From Clostridia bacterium (lineage in GTDB: Bacteria > Bacillota > Clostridia > Oscillospirales > Oscillospiraceae), in the NCBI GenBank assembly GCA_009929315.1, contig SAAS01000002.1:186001-250000 (forward strand): a stretch of 64,000 bases of DNA, read 5' to 3'. The position numbers and the translations under genes are program-made. Position 1 is the stretch's first letter. Every line of letters starts with the position of its first letter. The notes under the pieces were generated by a model, which was not told where the DNA came from, made no database searches, and saw only the letters and a program-made list of their open reading frames with translations. Below, one piece after another: positions 15,908 to 24,817 of the stretch.

Positions 15908-16351
15908 TTAAAGCTCATCGGTATCCAGAAGGAGCGTAACCGGTCCGTCGTTTACGGAGGAAACCTTCATCTCCGCGCCGAAAACGCCGCACTCCACAGT
16001 AAAGCCTCTTTCGCGCACCTTTTTAACGCAGCGCTCGTACAGCGGCTGTGCTATTGTGCCCCCCGCCGCTCTTGTGAATCCCGGTCTGCGGGAGGAGCAA
16101 TCGGCGTAAAGCGTGAACTGCGATACTATCAGAAACTCGCCCCCAACCTTGTCGATTGAAAGGTTCATTTTGCCGTTTTCGTCCTCAAAAACCCGAAGAC
16201 CGCAAAGTCTGTCTGCTATCTTATCCGCCTCGGCCTCGGTGTCATCGACGGAAATCCCCAGCAGCACCAGAAACCCCTTGTCGATTTTTCCGACTGTTTC
16301 GCCGTCAACCGTGACGGTCGCGCCGCATACTCTTGTGACAACAGCTCGCAT
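15908..16351 (-). CDS. dtd: D-aminoacyl-tRNA deacylase
   Basis: A 147-residue proofreading enzyme that removes D-amino acids (and glycine from tRNA-Ala) from tRNA. Family signatures are the start MRAVVTRV, the active-site segment SQFTLYAD (about residues 78-85) and the Gly-cisPro-type motif NDGPVTLLLDT near the C terminus. It lies downstream of relA/spoT in the same direction, the common Firmicutes arrangement. Confidence 0.96.
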   Translation of the reverse strand: MRAVVTRVCGATVTVDGETVGKIDKGFLVLLGISVDDTEAEADKIADRLCGLRVFEDENGKMNLSIDKVGGEFLIVSQFTLYADCSSRRPGFTRAAGGTIAQPLYERCVKKVRERGFTVECGVFGAEMKVSSVNDGPVTLLLDTDEL

Positions 16352-16400
16352 AAATTATCTCCTCATTTTGAGAACTTGAATCTCTCCGCATATGGCGTTG

Positions 16401-18626
16401 TCAGTCGCCCGCGCGTGTTATTTCGGAAACGCCCGCAACCGTCTTGAGGCGGCTAATAATGACATCCAGCTCGGCTGCATTTTTAACCTCTAAGGAAACT
16501 ATGGCGGTCGATTTTGCCCCGTCAAGGTCCCTCGCCGAAAGGCTGAGTACCTTCGCACTCATGGAATTGAGCACTGTCGCTATGTCCATAACAAAGCCGC
16601 TGCGCTCACGGGCGAGAATCTTTATTGTGGTGACATAGTTTTCGCTCGGAGCGTCTACCCAGCTCACGCTTATCCAGCGCCCGCCGTCCTTTGGGTCATC
16701 CTTGCTGGAAAGGTAGTTTTTGCAGTCCGCCCTGTGAACGGAAACGCCGTACCCCCTCGTAATAAAGCCAACTATATCGTCACCGGGGACAGGCGTACAG
16801 CAGCGTGAGAATTTTACAAGGCAGTTATCGAGCCCCTCGACCAGAACGCCGTGGACGGAGCTGTTTTCGCTTTGCTGCGCCTTGCGAATTTCCGCCCTCT
16901 CCGTCATTTTCTCAAGCGAGGTTTTTGAGGGGAGCTTCTGGCTTTTTATAATCTCGTCTTTTATCTTGTTTGCGGTTTTCGTGGCGGTCATTCCACCGTA
17001 GCCGATTGAGGCGTAAAGGTCGTCAAGCGAGAATACTGCGAGCCTTTTGAGAATATTCGGCAGCATTTCCTCGTCAGTTACGGCCGCCATGGATATATTC
17101 GCAAGCCGCAACTCGCTTTCCAGCGCGGATTTGCCGTTAATGATGTTTTCCTCGCGCTTTTCCTTTTTAAACCATTGCTTGATTTTTGATCTGGCAGCGC
17201 CGCTTTTCGCAATTTTCATCCAGTCGCGGCTCGGTCCGGGGGCGGAGTTTGAGGTTAAAACCTCAACAATATCACCGTTTTGCAGAACTCTTTCAAAAGG
17301 CACTATGCGGCTATTCACCTTTGCGCCTATCATCCTGTTGCCGATAGCGGAGTGAATACCGTAAGCAAAGTCGATGGGGGTTGCGCCTGCGGGAAGGTTA
17401 ATCACGTCGCCCTGCGGCGTAAAGACGAAAACTTCGTCTGAGAACATGTCTATTTTAAGGTCGTGAATAAAATCCTGAGCCTCGCTGTCCGCCTGCGTTT
17501 CAAGAAGTCTGCGCACCCAGGCGAATTTTTCCTCGTCACCTTGCTTAACGCCCTGCTCTCCGGACTTATATTTCCAGTGGGCGGCGATGCCGTATTCGGC
17601 CGTGCGGTGCATTTCCCAGGTACGAATCTGCACCTCGAAGGGTATGCCTTCAGAGCCGATAACGGTGGTGTGTATGCTTTGATACATATTGGGCTTAGGC
17701 GTCGAGATATAGTCCTTGAATTTACCAGGAAGTGGCTTGAACATATCGTGGATATGCCCCAGAACATTGTAGCAGTCGGCAATGCTGTCAACGATTACGC
17801 GGAAGGCGCAAAGGTCGAAAATCTCGTTTATCTGCTTGTTCTGCGAGTACATTTTGCGGTAAATACTATATATATGCTTAATTCTGCTGGAAATTGTTCC
17901 GCTTATTCCCCAGTCGTCAAGCCTCGATTTTATCTTCCCCTGAACGCTGTCTATAAAGGTTTCAAGGGTCGCCATGCGCGTATTCAGTGCCTCGGTTATT
18001 TCCTTATAGCCGATGGGGTCGAGGTATAATAGCGAGAGATCCTCGAGCTCCCATTTAACTCTCTGCATACCCAGACGGTGCGCAATAGGAGCATAAATCT
18101 CCATGGTTTCGAGCGACTTTGCGCGCTGCTTTTCCGGTGTCTGATATTCCATTGTGCGCATATTGTGAAGGCGGTCGGCAATCTTGATGAGAATAACTCT
18201 GATATCCTTTGCCATCGCCATCAGCATTTTGCGCATGTTTTCCATTTGCTCGTCTTCTTTGCTGGTGTACTGAACACGAGTCAGTTTGGTAACGCCCTCA
18301 ACTATATCGCCGACGGTGGTTCCGAAGCGTTTTGCAATGTCGGCGTGAGTAAGCTTGGTGTCCTCAATGCAGTCGTGAAGAAGCGCGGCGATGATTGAAT
18401 CCTCGTCGAGCCCCATTTCAACGCATATCTGCGCCGAAGCTATGGTATGAGTAACGTAGTCGGAGCCTTCTCTGCGCCTTTGTCCTTCATGTGCCGCAAC
18501 TGCAAATTCATAGGCGGCCCGAACTCTCGCCGTGTCCGCGGCGGGATTCATCTCCAGAAGGCTTTTTTCCAACTGCTCATACATTTTTTCGGGACTCAGA
18601 TACTCTCTTTTTGCTTCTTCCTGCAT
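16401..18626 (-). CDS. relA: Bifunctional (p)ppGpp synthetase/hydrolase Rel
   Basis: A 741-residue Rel/SpoT protein controlling the stringent response. The HD hydrolase domain has YVTHTIASA, LLHDCIEDT and IKIADRLHNMRT; the synthetase domain has STPKPNMYQSIHTTVIG and FEVQIRTWEMH; a TGS domain (VFTPQGDVINLPAGATPIDFAYGIHSAIG), a zinc-finger-like region (CLVKFSRCCTPVPGDDIVG) and a C-terminal ACT domain follow. Both HD and synthetase residues appear intact, so it should be the housekeeping bifunctional enzyme. Confidence 0.96.
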   Translation of the reverse strand: MQEEAKREYLSPEKMYEQLEKSLLEMNPAADTARVRAAYEFAVAAHEGQRRREGSDYVTHTIASAQICVEMGLDEDSIIAALLHDCIEDTKLTHADIAKRFGTTVGDIVEGVTKLTRVQYTSKEDEQMENMRKMLMAMAKDIRVILIKIADRLHNMRTMEYQTPEKQRAKSLETMEIYAPIAHRLGMQRVKWELEDLSLLYLDPIGYKEITEALNTRMATLETFIDSVQGKIKSRLDDWGISGTISSRIKHIYSIYRKMYSQNKQINEIFDLCAFRVIVDSIADCYNVLGHIHDMFKPLPGKFKDYISTPKPNMYQSIHTTVIGSEGIPFEVQIRTWEMHRTAEYGIAAHWKYKSGEQGVKQGDEEKFAWVRRLLETQADSEAQDFIHDLKIDMFSDEVFVFTPQGDVINLPAGATPIDFAYGIHSAIGNRMIGAKVNSRIVPFERVLQNGDIVEVLTSNSAPGPSRDWMKIAKSGAARSKIKQWFKKEKREENIINGKSALESELRLANISMAAVTDEEMLPNILKRLAVFSLDDLYASIGYGGMTATKTANKIKDEIIKSQKLPSKTSLEKMTERAEIRKAQQSENSSVHGVLVEGLDNCLVKFSRCCTPVPGDDIVGFITRGYGVSVHRADCKNYLSSKDDPKDGGRWISVSWVDAPSENYVTTIKILARERSGFVMDIATVLNSMSAKVLSLSARDLDGAKSTAIVSLEVKNAAELDVIISRLKTVAGVSEITRAGD

Positions 18627-18757
18627 AGATATACCTCAAAAATGTGTTCTTTATCTCAGGCCGCGCTGCGGCGCTGTTCCAAATCAGATTTAGCTTTGCG
18701 CCGAGCGGAGGATAATCAAATAATTAACAAAAACATGGGTGCTTTTCCAAAAACGTC

Positions 18758-20800
18758 TTACTCGGAAGCAGAGGGGCGCAAACCGTCATTTCCCCACAAC
18801 GCACGGTAAAGCGGCGACTGCGTAAGCTCGGTTTTTCCTCTTGTTTCCACGGAGGTGCAAATCAGTCTGCCGTTTACCCTTGTCAGTTCAACAAGACCCA
18901 ATTCGTGAAATATCCTTAGGCAAAGGCAAAGCCTTTCGGGTTCCTCAAAGCCAAAACAGCCCTCAGAAAAGCGCTCGCTCTGCATCACCAGGCGTCCGCC
19001 CGAAGCGACAATCCTGCGCCAAACGCTGCCAAGTTCCTCCCTGTCAGGTCGAAACCGCATTATTTCGTCCGACTTAAGCTCCGCACTTTCTAAAATCCTA
19101 TGGCAATTTTCAGGTGTTTCAGAGCTGCGAAGGTCACAGATTAAAAGCTGAACGCTTTGACGAGAGTGAAATTCGTTTATCTGCGGGGTAAAGCAAATAT
19201 CGACAGATTCTTTCTCGTTCGCGCCGAGATTTGCGGCGGAGCGGGAAAAGAAAACGCAGTCAAAAATCGTTCCCTTTTTAGAAATTCGCATTTTCAGGTG
19301 CTTTCCGTTGCCGATTGGACTGACGCTCTCGAGCACAGCTCCGCACATGCACATACACGGATGCTCGTTTCCGCTTCCGCAGGGCTCAAGTTCACTCAAA
19401 GACCGCACGTCATCCATACTTAAAAGCGAAGGGTCGCTTATCAGAACTTCCGGCTTTAAGGCCGCTTGTTCCGTCGGGAGGTTTGAAAGATAATATTCTC
19501 CGAGAGCTTTTTTGAAATTGTCTATTTTTTCAGGCTTGATATTAAGTCCCGCCGCCATTGCGTGACCGCCGAAGCTCTCCAAATGCTCCGAACAGGCGGT
19601 TAAGGCCTCAAAAAGGTTGAACTCGCCGTAACTTCGGCAGGAGCCCTTTCCGATTCCGTTTTCGAAACAAATCATTATCGTCGGAAGCCTGTACTCCTCT
19701 GAAAGGCGTGAGGCTGCGATTCCCACAACCCCCGGATGCCAGGAGTCGCTCCCCAGCACTATCGGACCTTTCGGCTCATCGGTGCTCAAAACCGTCATTG
19801 CCTCTTCCCAAACTTCGGTTTCCAGCTCCTGTCGGCGGCGATTGAGTGCACAAAGCTCCTTTGCCGGGGCTTCCGCCTCCGTCCGATTTTTGGACAGCAG
19901 CAGCTTAATCGAGACCTCGGTTTTACAAAGCCGCCCCGCGGCGTTTATTCTGGGCGCAAGCGTGAAGCCGACGGTATTTGCGGAAAGCGGTTTGTTCGCG
20001 GTGCCTGATTCCTCCAAAAGTGCGGCGAGACCCGGCAGCGGGTTAGTTTTCAGCTTTTCCAAGCCTCTGTATACAAGCGCGCGGTTTTCTCCTACAAGCG
20101 GCATAACGTCCGCGATTGTCCCGAGTGCCACGAGATCGGCGTATCTCCCAAGCGGAGCTCTTGAATTGCCCTCAAGCGCGCACACGAGCTTAAACGCAAC
20201 GCCCACTCCTGCAAGCTCCCCGAAGGGATACGCTGAATCGGGACGCTTCGGATTTATTACCGCTTCGGCACGGGGCAGGGACTGGGGACATTCGTGGTGG
20301 TCCGTAATAATTATATCCAAGCCAAGACTCTTGGCAAACTCCGTTTCGGCAGTCGCCGTGATTCCGCAGTCAACCGTAATAACAAGGTCAACGCCCCTGT
20401 CGCGCAGAACTTTAAGCGCTTTAGTGTTTACTCCGTAGCCCTCGTCCAAACGGTCGGGTATATACGCCTCACATTCAAGCCCCCGTCCGCTGAAATAGTC
20501 CAGCAGCAGGCAGACAGAAGTTATCCCGTCAACGTCATAGTCGCCGTAAACGGCGAGCTTTTGTTTTTTTTCGAGAGCAAGCTCAATGCGGGAAACGGCC
20601 CTTTCCATGTCGGTAAGCAGCAACGGATCACAAAGAAGGGATTCGTCACGGGTTAGATATTTTCTTGCCTTTTCAGGCGTGTCCGCCCCTCTTGCCTGTA
20701 ATACGGCTGCCAAGAGCGGCGTAAATTCCGATTTTAAAAACGCTTCCGATATTTCTGGCGCGCAGTGCGGTATTTTCCATTCCATTTGTCCCACAGCCAT
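18758..20800 (-). CDS. recJ: Single-stranded-DNA-specific exonuclease RecJ
   Basis: A 680-residue DHH-family 5'-3' exonuclease for recombination and mismatch repair. The catalytic motifs are visible: YGDYDVDGITS (I), DLVITVDCGIT (II), IITDHHE (III) and VALGTIADVMPL (IV). DHHA1 (GFGGHAMAAGLNI: SFGGHAMAAG in the reading) and an OB-fold region follow. It lies upstream of rel, with a 131-bp gap and no clear terminator. ATG at 20800 directly follows AGGCGAAGG; an alternative ATG at 20785 cannot be excluded. Confidence 0.95.
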   Translation of the reverse strand: MAVGQMEWKIPHCAPEISEAFLKSEFTPLLAAVLQARGADTPEKARKYLTRDESLLCDPLLLTDMERAVSRIELALEKKQKLAVYGDYDVDGITSVCLLLDYFSGRGLECEAYIPDRLDEGYGVNTKALKVLRDRGVDLVITVDCGITATAETEFAKSLGLDIIITDHHECPQSLPRAEAVINPKRPDSAYPFGELAGVGVAFKLVCALEGNSRAPLGRYADLVALGTIADVMPLVGENRALVYRGLEKLKTNPLPGLAALLEESGTANKPLSANTVGFTLAPRINAAGRLCKTEVSIKLLLSKNRTEAEAPAKELCALNRRRQELETEVWEEAMTVLSTDEPKGPIVLGSDSWHPGVVGIAASRLSEEYRLPTIMICFENGIGKGSCRSYGEFNLFEALTACSEHLESFGGHAMAAGLNIKPEKIDNFKKALGEYYLSNLPTEQAALKPEVLISDPSLLSMDDVRSLSELEPCGSGNEHPCMCMCGAVLESVSPIGNGKHLKMRISKKGTIFDCVFFSRSAANLGANEKESVDICFTPQINEFHSRQSVQLLICDLRSSETPENCHRILESAELKSDEIMRFRPDREELGSVWRRIVASGGRLVMQSERFSEGCFGFEEPERLCLCLRIFHELGLVELTRVNGRLICTSVETRGKTELTQSPLYRALWGNDGLRPSASE

Positions 20801-20899
20801 CCTTCGCCTGCGCTTTTCACGGTTTTATCTGAGCTTTTTGCTCAGCGTTTTTACATCACAGAAAACACAAATTCGTTTCTGCTCTTTCGTTAGAATTGT

Positions 20900-20928
20900 A
20901 TTATAACAGATTAAGCCGATGTGAGCAA
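20900..20928 (-). promoter_or_regulatory. Promoter of recJ
   Basis: Minus strand TTGCTC (20928-20923), 17-bp spacer, TATAAT (20905-20900). Confidence 0.7.
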
Positions 20929-21048
20929 TACGGTAGCGAAAAAAGCCGTTATTCGGAGAAAAGACAGCCATATTTTTTTCTTAAACGTCAGGGGGATTTG
21001 ATGAAAATGCCTAAGCTTCCCCCGCGCCTTGTTTCGAGCCTCCCGCTC

Positions 21049-21077
21049 TTGACATGAAACGTCAGCCGTGCTAACAT
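21049..21077 (+). promoter_or_regulatory. Promoter of tRNA-Leu
   Basis: TTGACA (21049-21054), 17-bp spacer, TAACAT (21072-21077). Confidence 0.78.
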
Positions 21078-21106
21078 ACGTATTGTCCGTCTCCTTCTTT
21101 ACACCT

Positions 21107-21195
21107 GCCGGTGTGGCGGAACTGGCAGACGCCCAGGACTTAAAATCCTGTGAGGGTAATTCCTCGTACCGGTTCGATCCCGGTCACCGGCACCA
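21107..21195 (+). tRNA. tRNA-Leu (anticodon TAA)
   Basis: An 89-base class II tRNA: acceptor GCCGGTG/CACCGGC, anticodon stem CAGGA/TCCTG with loop CTTAAAA (anticodon TAA), long variable arm (TGAGGGTAATTCCTCG), T-arm with GGTTCGATCC, discriminator A and encoded CCA. Confidence 0.96.
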
Positions 21196-21204
21196 AACCG
21201 AAAA

Positions 21205-21242
21205 ACCATGTATCAGGCTCAATCCCGATACATGGTTTTTTT
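21205..21242 (+). terminator. Terminator of tRNA-Leu
   Basis: 10-bp perfect stem ACCATGTATC / GATACATGGT with a 12-base loop, then TTTTTT. Confidence 0.9.
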
Positions 21243-21324
21243 ACGGTAGAGTTGTGCTGTTATCGATTCATACTATTTAGCGAAAGTATCGGGGGTATTA
21301 TTACCATCCGACATTATGCAAAAG

Positions 21325-21359
21325 AAAGCCCACAGGAATTGTTGGTTCCTGTGGGCTTT
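21325..21359 (-). terminator. Terminator downstream of the MBL-fold gene
   Basis: 14-bp perfect stem AAAGCCCACAGGAA / TTCCTGTGGGCTTT with a 7-base loop; on the minus strand it runs into TTTCTTTT. Confidence 0.8.
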
Positions 21360-21387
21360 CCCCGCTGAGATATATCGGTAAGGAAGT

Positions 21388-22185
21388 TTATATCGTTCTT
21401 ATTATGTTATAAGGCGACCAGTCCCCTTCGGAAACCTCGCCAAACGGGAAATCAAACGGAAAAAGCTCCGCTGTAATGTCCTTATCATTCATGCCGCCCT
21501 CTCGCAGCTCACTCACCTGAAGCTGAAGATTTTTTAGATAGTCCAGCTTTTTTTGAAGGCGGAGCTTTCCGTTTTCAACGAAGCCCGCGTGCGCGCAGAA
21601 AACCGTATCGAAATCCAGCTCCAGCATATTTTCGAGTGTTACCAGAAGCTGCTTAATATTCTCGTCTTTATAGCAAAAGAACATTTTTGTTCCCAGATAC
21701 AAATCTCCGGTAAAAAGCCATTTCTGATTTCTTTCATACAAGGCAATGTGACAGGGATGATGACCCGGGCTGTCTATTGTCTCAAAGCTGTACTTTCCTG
21801 AAGCCGTGCTGATGGTTTTAGGCATCGGCAGCGCTGTGTACGGCTGCAAAACTCCCCAAATTTCGTTGCCGTATTTCGGATGGACGACGACGGAGCCTGC
21901 TTCCGCAATTGAATCGGGATGCAGATAAATCGGAATGTTTAAATTGTCCTGTATCCAGCGGCAGCCACCCGCATGGTCGTCATGGTTGTGGGTGATGACG
22001 ACTTGGCTTATTTTGCTCTCTTTCCAGAAGTCCCCGCTCGGCTCGGCCATCTTTGTGGCGCCCGCGTCGATAAGCAGACCGTCCACAACAAACATGCCTA
22101 CACTGATTCCCTCAGGAAACCCGTCTGACGAGCAGACATCTTTAGCCAATATTACGTCTCCGCGCTGTGTTATTTCGAGTGCCAT
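21388..22185 (-). CDS. MBL-fold metallo-hydrolase next to a FadR-type regulator
   Basis: A 265-residue metallo-beta-lactamase-fold enzyme. The metal motif is HNHDDH (VVITHNHDDHAGGC, about residues 72-85), with further ligands in IDSPGHHPCHIAL and FTGDLYLG and near FCAHAGFVE. The ATG at 22185 follows GGAGG; a longer in-frame start has no ribosome site. It is divergent from the FadR-type regulator and shares a palindrome with it, so its substrate or product is probably that regulator's effector. The substrate is unknown. Confidence 0.87.
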   Translation of the reverse strand: MALEITQRGDVILAKDVCSSDGFPEGISVGMFVVDGLLIDAGATKMAEPSGDFWKESKISQVVITHNHDDHAGGCRWIQDNLNIPIYLHPDSIAEAGSVVVHPKYGNEIWGVLQPYTALPMPKTISTASGKYSFETIDSPGHHPCHIALYERNQKWLFTGDLYLGTKMFFCYKDENIKQLLVTLENMLELDFDTVFCAHAGFVENGKLRLQKKLDYLKNLQLQVSELREGGMNDKDITAELFPFDFPFGEVSEGDWSPYNIIRTI

Positions 22186-22230
22186 AAGGGTCCTCCGCTT
22201 ATCTTTCTTATTTATCCGCAAATATTCCAT

Positions 22231-22312
22231 TTGAAATATCGCCGCGGGGAAGGTATAATGTGGTGGTGATGTATCACAGTCACATTATATCGCCTGATTT
22301 CGATAATTGCAA
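22231..22312. promoter_or_regulatory. Overlapping face-to-face promoters within a 36-bp palindrome
   Basis: Rightward promoter TTGAAA (22231-22236), 17 bp, TATAAT (22254-22259). Leftward promoter on the minus strand TTGCAA (22312-22307), 17 bp, TATAAT (22289-22284). Both -10 boxes are the ends of one palindrome (22254-22289): outer arms TATAATGTG / CACATTATA, inner arms GTGAT / ATCAC around GT. The predicted start points (about 22266 rightward, 22277 leftward) lie inside it, so the two transcripts overlap and one bound dimer could block both. Confidence 0.75.
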
Positions 22313-22404
22313 GCACTAAATTCATTTTTTAGGCGGTATGGTATTGGCAAGCATTTTAATAAATGGTAAAATCATTTGAGATCAATACGATTGGGGATAA
22401 GGAA

Positions 22405-23118
22405 ATGGTATTAGATCCTATACGTGTGCAAAGCGCCACGCAGATATTTGAGCAGAAAATCGAAGCTATGATACTTTCAGGCCAGCTGAAAATCGGTGAC
22501 AGGCTCCCGACAGAAGCCGAGCTAGCCGAGGCACTGGAGATAACCAAAAACATAGTACATAAAGGGCTGACCAATCTTGCTGCCAGAGGCTTTCTTCGAA
22601 TAATACCCAGACACGGCGTTTATGTCGCCGATTATGTGGAAAACGGGACGGCGGAAACTCTGCTTGCTTTTATGCGCGTTTACGATAACAACGGGAAGAT
22701 GGACAACAAGCTCATCATTTCGACGGTTCGTGTACGCGTAATAATCGAAAGCGCCGTGCTTCGCGAGCTGGCGGCGGCGCGCTCCGACGCAAAGCTTACG
22801 CGTTCGCTTGGTTTACTTGCCGAAATGCGTGAAAAGCTGGGCAGCGCGAACCCCCCCGACAGCAAGTGGTTCGGAAATAAGTTTGCCGAGGAATTTCACG
22901 CACTCTGCATGGCATCCGATAATATCTCCATACCCATAATGATGAATCCGTTTACCAGCAGCTGCGCGGAATTTTCCCGTATTTGGGTGGAGCAGATAGG
23001 CGCCGCAAGTGCCGTCGCCGCAAGAGAAAAGCTCTACGACTATATAAAAAAGGGCGAGGGTGAATCCGCAGTCGCTTTCTTAGAGAAGTACTGTGAGGAG
23101 TTTTACGGCAAGCTCTAG
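22405..23118 (+). CDS. GntR/FadR-family transcription regulator
   Basis: A 237-residue regulator. The N-terminal winged helix is typical GntR: QKIEAMILSGQLKIGDRLPTEAELAEALEITKNIVHKGLTNLAARGFLRIIPRHGVYV (residues about 15-72). The C-terminal part is helical like an FCD effector domain but poorly conserved to my eye. ATG at 22405 lies just after GGGGATAAGGAA; an earlier ATG at 22363 has no ribosome site. It is likely to repress itself and the divergent MBL gene through the shared palindrome. Confidence 0.85.
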   Translation: MVLDPIRVQSATQIFEQKIEAMILSGQLKIGDRLPTEAELAEALEITKNIVHKGLTNLAARGFLRIIPRHGVYVADYVENGTAETLLAFMRVYDNNGKMDNKLIISTVRVRVIIESAVLRELAAARSDAKLTRSLGLLAEMREKLGSANPPDSKWFGNKFAEEFHALCMASDNISIPIMMNPFTSSCAEFSRIWVEQIGAASAVAAREKLYDYIKKGEGESAVAFLEKYCEEFYGKL

Positions 23119-23212
23119 TCTTATTAAAAAAACATTCCCGCTTGTTCGTGTCGGCAGACTTTGAACACTACGGTTTCGAGAACTATTCTTACCGGTAATT
23201 AGCAAAGAATTA

Positions 23213-23252
23213 AAGGTGCTCAGAGGATAATCATAATCCGCTGAACACCTTA
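23213..23252. terminator. Imperfect hairpin between convergent genes
   Basis: AAGGTG..TCAG..GGAT pairs with ATCC..CTGA..CACCTT, followed by a TTATT run on the + strand; it lies between the GntR-type and UPF0316 genes. Confidence 0.6.
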
Positions 23253-23286
23253 TTATTTGCTTATAATATAACCGCGCTGTCTTATT

Positions 23287-23835
23287 CTATTTGCGGTTGC
23301 CTCTAACTCCGAAGCCGCCGGAAAAGTTTCCGATACCGGAGCTCACGACAAAAGCGTGCGGTGCCATTTTGTGAATATCCCTTTTTATCTTTTTCTCCGC
23401 TTTACGTGGAATAATGGTGTTTATTTTGAACTTCCTGCCTTCGTAGCCAAAGCCCTCAAAAGCGGTGAAGCCTCTGCCGTTATTGGTCAGATATTCAATT
23501 ATTCTGTTTCCGTCATCCTCGTCAACCATAAGCTGAAGATTTGTTTCGCCGAGCGCCAGCTTGTTTTCCAAAACGGAGCCAAAATATATTCCGGCGGCAA
23601 AGCCCACGCAATAGGCAAAAAGCCAATACATATTATCCGCAAGCGTTGTTATTACGGCAGAGGTGACAAGTCCCCATATCAAACATTCGAGAAAGGCAAG
23701 CAGCGTTGACTCAAGTCGCTGACCCTTAACCTGCATAATTACTCTTATTGACTGCACCGACATCTCGATTATCTTAACCCCGCAAATAAGGAGCATAGTA
23801 AGTATTTGGGGCAGACTGTTAAGTAGTTGTGTCAT
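23287..23835 (-). CDS. UPF0316/DUF2179 membrane protein
   Basis: A 182-residue protein with three N-terminal membrane helices (LTMLLICGVKIIEMSVQSIRVIM, LAFLECLIWGLVTSAVI, YWLFAYCVGFAAGIYFGS) and the family pattern of DUF5698 followed by a cytoplasmic DUF2179-type domain (residues about 98-165). DUF2179 is also found in YitT-type proteins and may bind a small ligand. The function is unknown. A Gly-rich tail (GIGNFSGGFGVRG) ends the protein. Confidence 0.85.
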   Translation of the reverse strand: MTQLLNSLPQILTMLLICGVKIIEMSVQSIRVIMQVKGQRLESTLLAFLECLIWGLVTSAVITTLADNMYWLFAYCVGFAAGIYFGSVLENKLALGETNLQLMVDEDDGNRIIEYLTNNGRGFTAFEGFGYEGRKFKINTIIPRKAEKKIKRDIHKMAPHAFVVSSGIGNFSGGFGVRGNRK

Positions 23836-23968
23836 TGTTAAAAAGGCCTCCTTAGGGCTTTTTATTTTCGTATTCCGCCGTTTAAATCTAAGCTTCCGCT
23901 GTGCCGCGGCTTAAATTAACTTTTTGCCATTATATATGATTTTTGTCTGCGCCGCAAGCGGAAAGCGC

Positions 23969-23997
23969 TTGCGAAACCCGAGCCTTAGCTATATTAT
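23969..23997 (+). promoter_or_regulatory. Promoter of the GreA-like gene
   Basis: TTGCGA (23969-23974), 17-bp spacer, TATTAT (23992-23997), about 50 bp before the ATG. Confidence 0.65.
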
Positions 23998-24045
23998 AAA
24001 AATTAGCGATAGTACGCAATAAATAACGAGTGAAGGTCATAAGCT

Positions 24046-24549
24046 ATGTATGATGAACTGACAGAGGTCGACATTAAAAAAATGCAAGAGGAACTCGACT
24101 ACCGCTTCAAGGTTCTGCGTCCGGAAATGATTGAGGACGTTAAGGTTGCCAGAGCCTTCGGCGATCTGAGCGAAAACTTTGAGTATAAGGCGGCAAAGCG
24201 GGAAAAAAACAGAAACGACAGCCGAATCAGATACCTTGAAAACATGATTAAAACCGCAAAAGTCATCACTCTTGCGGCGAAGGACGGAGTAATCGGGCTT
24301 TTCGATATAGTTGAATTGTTTTTTGAGGATGAAAACGAAACTCAAAAAATCCAAATTGTTACCACCCTGCGGCAGAACGCCCTGAAAGGACTAATCAGCA
24401 AGGAATCCCCCGTCGGCAAGGCAGTTATGGGGCACAAGGTCGGGGATAGAGTTAAGGTTGAGGTCAGCGCGGATTACTCCTATTATGTTATCATCCGCTC
24501 TGTCGAAAAAGGGCAGGACGACGAGACTCTCCCGATAAGCGCTTATTAA
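24046..24549 (+). CDS. GreA/GreB-family transcription factor
   Basis: A 167-residue protein with the GreA layout: an N-terminal coiled coil with the acidic tip GDLSENFEYKAAKREKNRNDSRIRYLENMI (residues about 40-69) and a C-terminal FKBP-like domain (VGKAVMGHKVGDRVKVEV). GreA inserts its coiled coil into RNA polymerase and rescues backtracked complexes through the two acidic tip residues (D41/E44 in E. coli), which are kept here. Some residues differ from housekeeping GreA (for example FFEDENETQKIQIVTTL in the middle), so a paralogous role is possible. Confidence 0.85.
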   Translation: MYDELTEVDIKKMQEELDYRFKVLRPEMIEDVKVARAFGDLSENFEYKAAKREKNRNDSRIRYLENMIKTAKVITLAAKDGVIGLFDIVELFFEDENETQKIQIVTTLRQNALKGLISKESPVGKAVMGHKVGDRVKVEVSADYSYYVIIRSVEKGQDDETLPISAY

Positions 24550-24601
24550 GCTACTTCGCACGCGAAACTTAAACTTAAAGAAGCGGACAGATTAATAAAA
24601 C

Positions 24602-24635
24602 AAAGCGCCGCTAAGCATAAAGCGGCGCTTTTAAT
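24602..24635 (+). terminator. Terminator of the GreA-like gene
   Basis: Stem AAAGCGCCGCT / AGCGGCGCTTT with an 8-base loop and a T tail. Confidence 0.88.
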
Positions 24636-24817
24636 AACAATCACTATAAATCTTTAAATAAGCTTATCACATTTTGTCATTGAAGTTCTGCTTCAAATTA
24701 GTGTATAATTAAGTCTGTTAGACGCAGGATAATCTGAGCACTACTCCTGCATGAAAATTACGCGGCTTGTATACGCGCGTACCGCCGCTGACTGGGATTG
24801 GGTATAGGTGAAAACGA

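Larger units (their letters stand above)
20801..21106. other. Intergenic region between recJ and tRNA-Leu
   Basis: 306 bp without a gene. It contains the recJ promoter, a small hairpin in the recJ leader (20831-20847, CTGAGC/GCTCAG with a T loop) and, at the right edge, the tRNA-Leu promoter. Confidence 0.6.
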
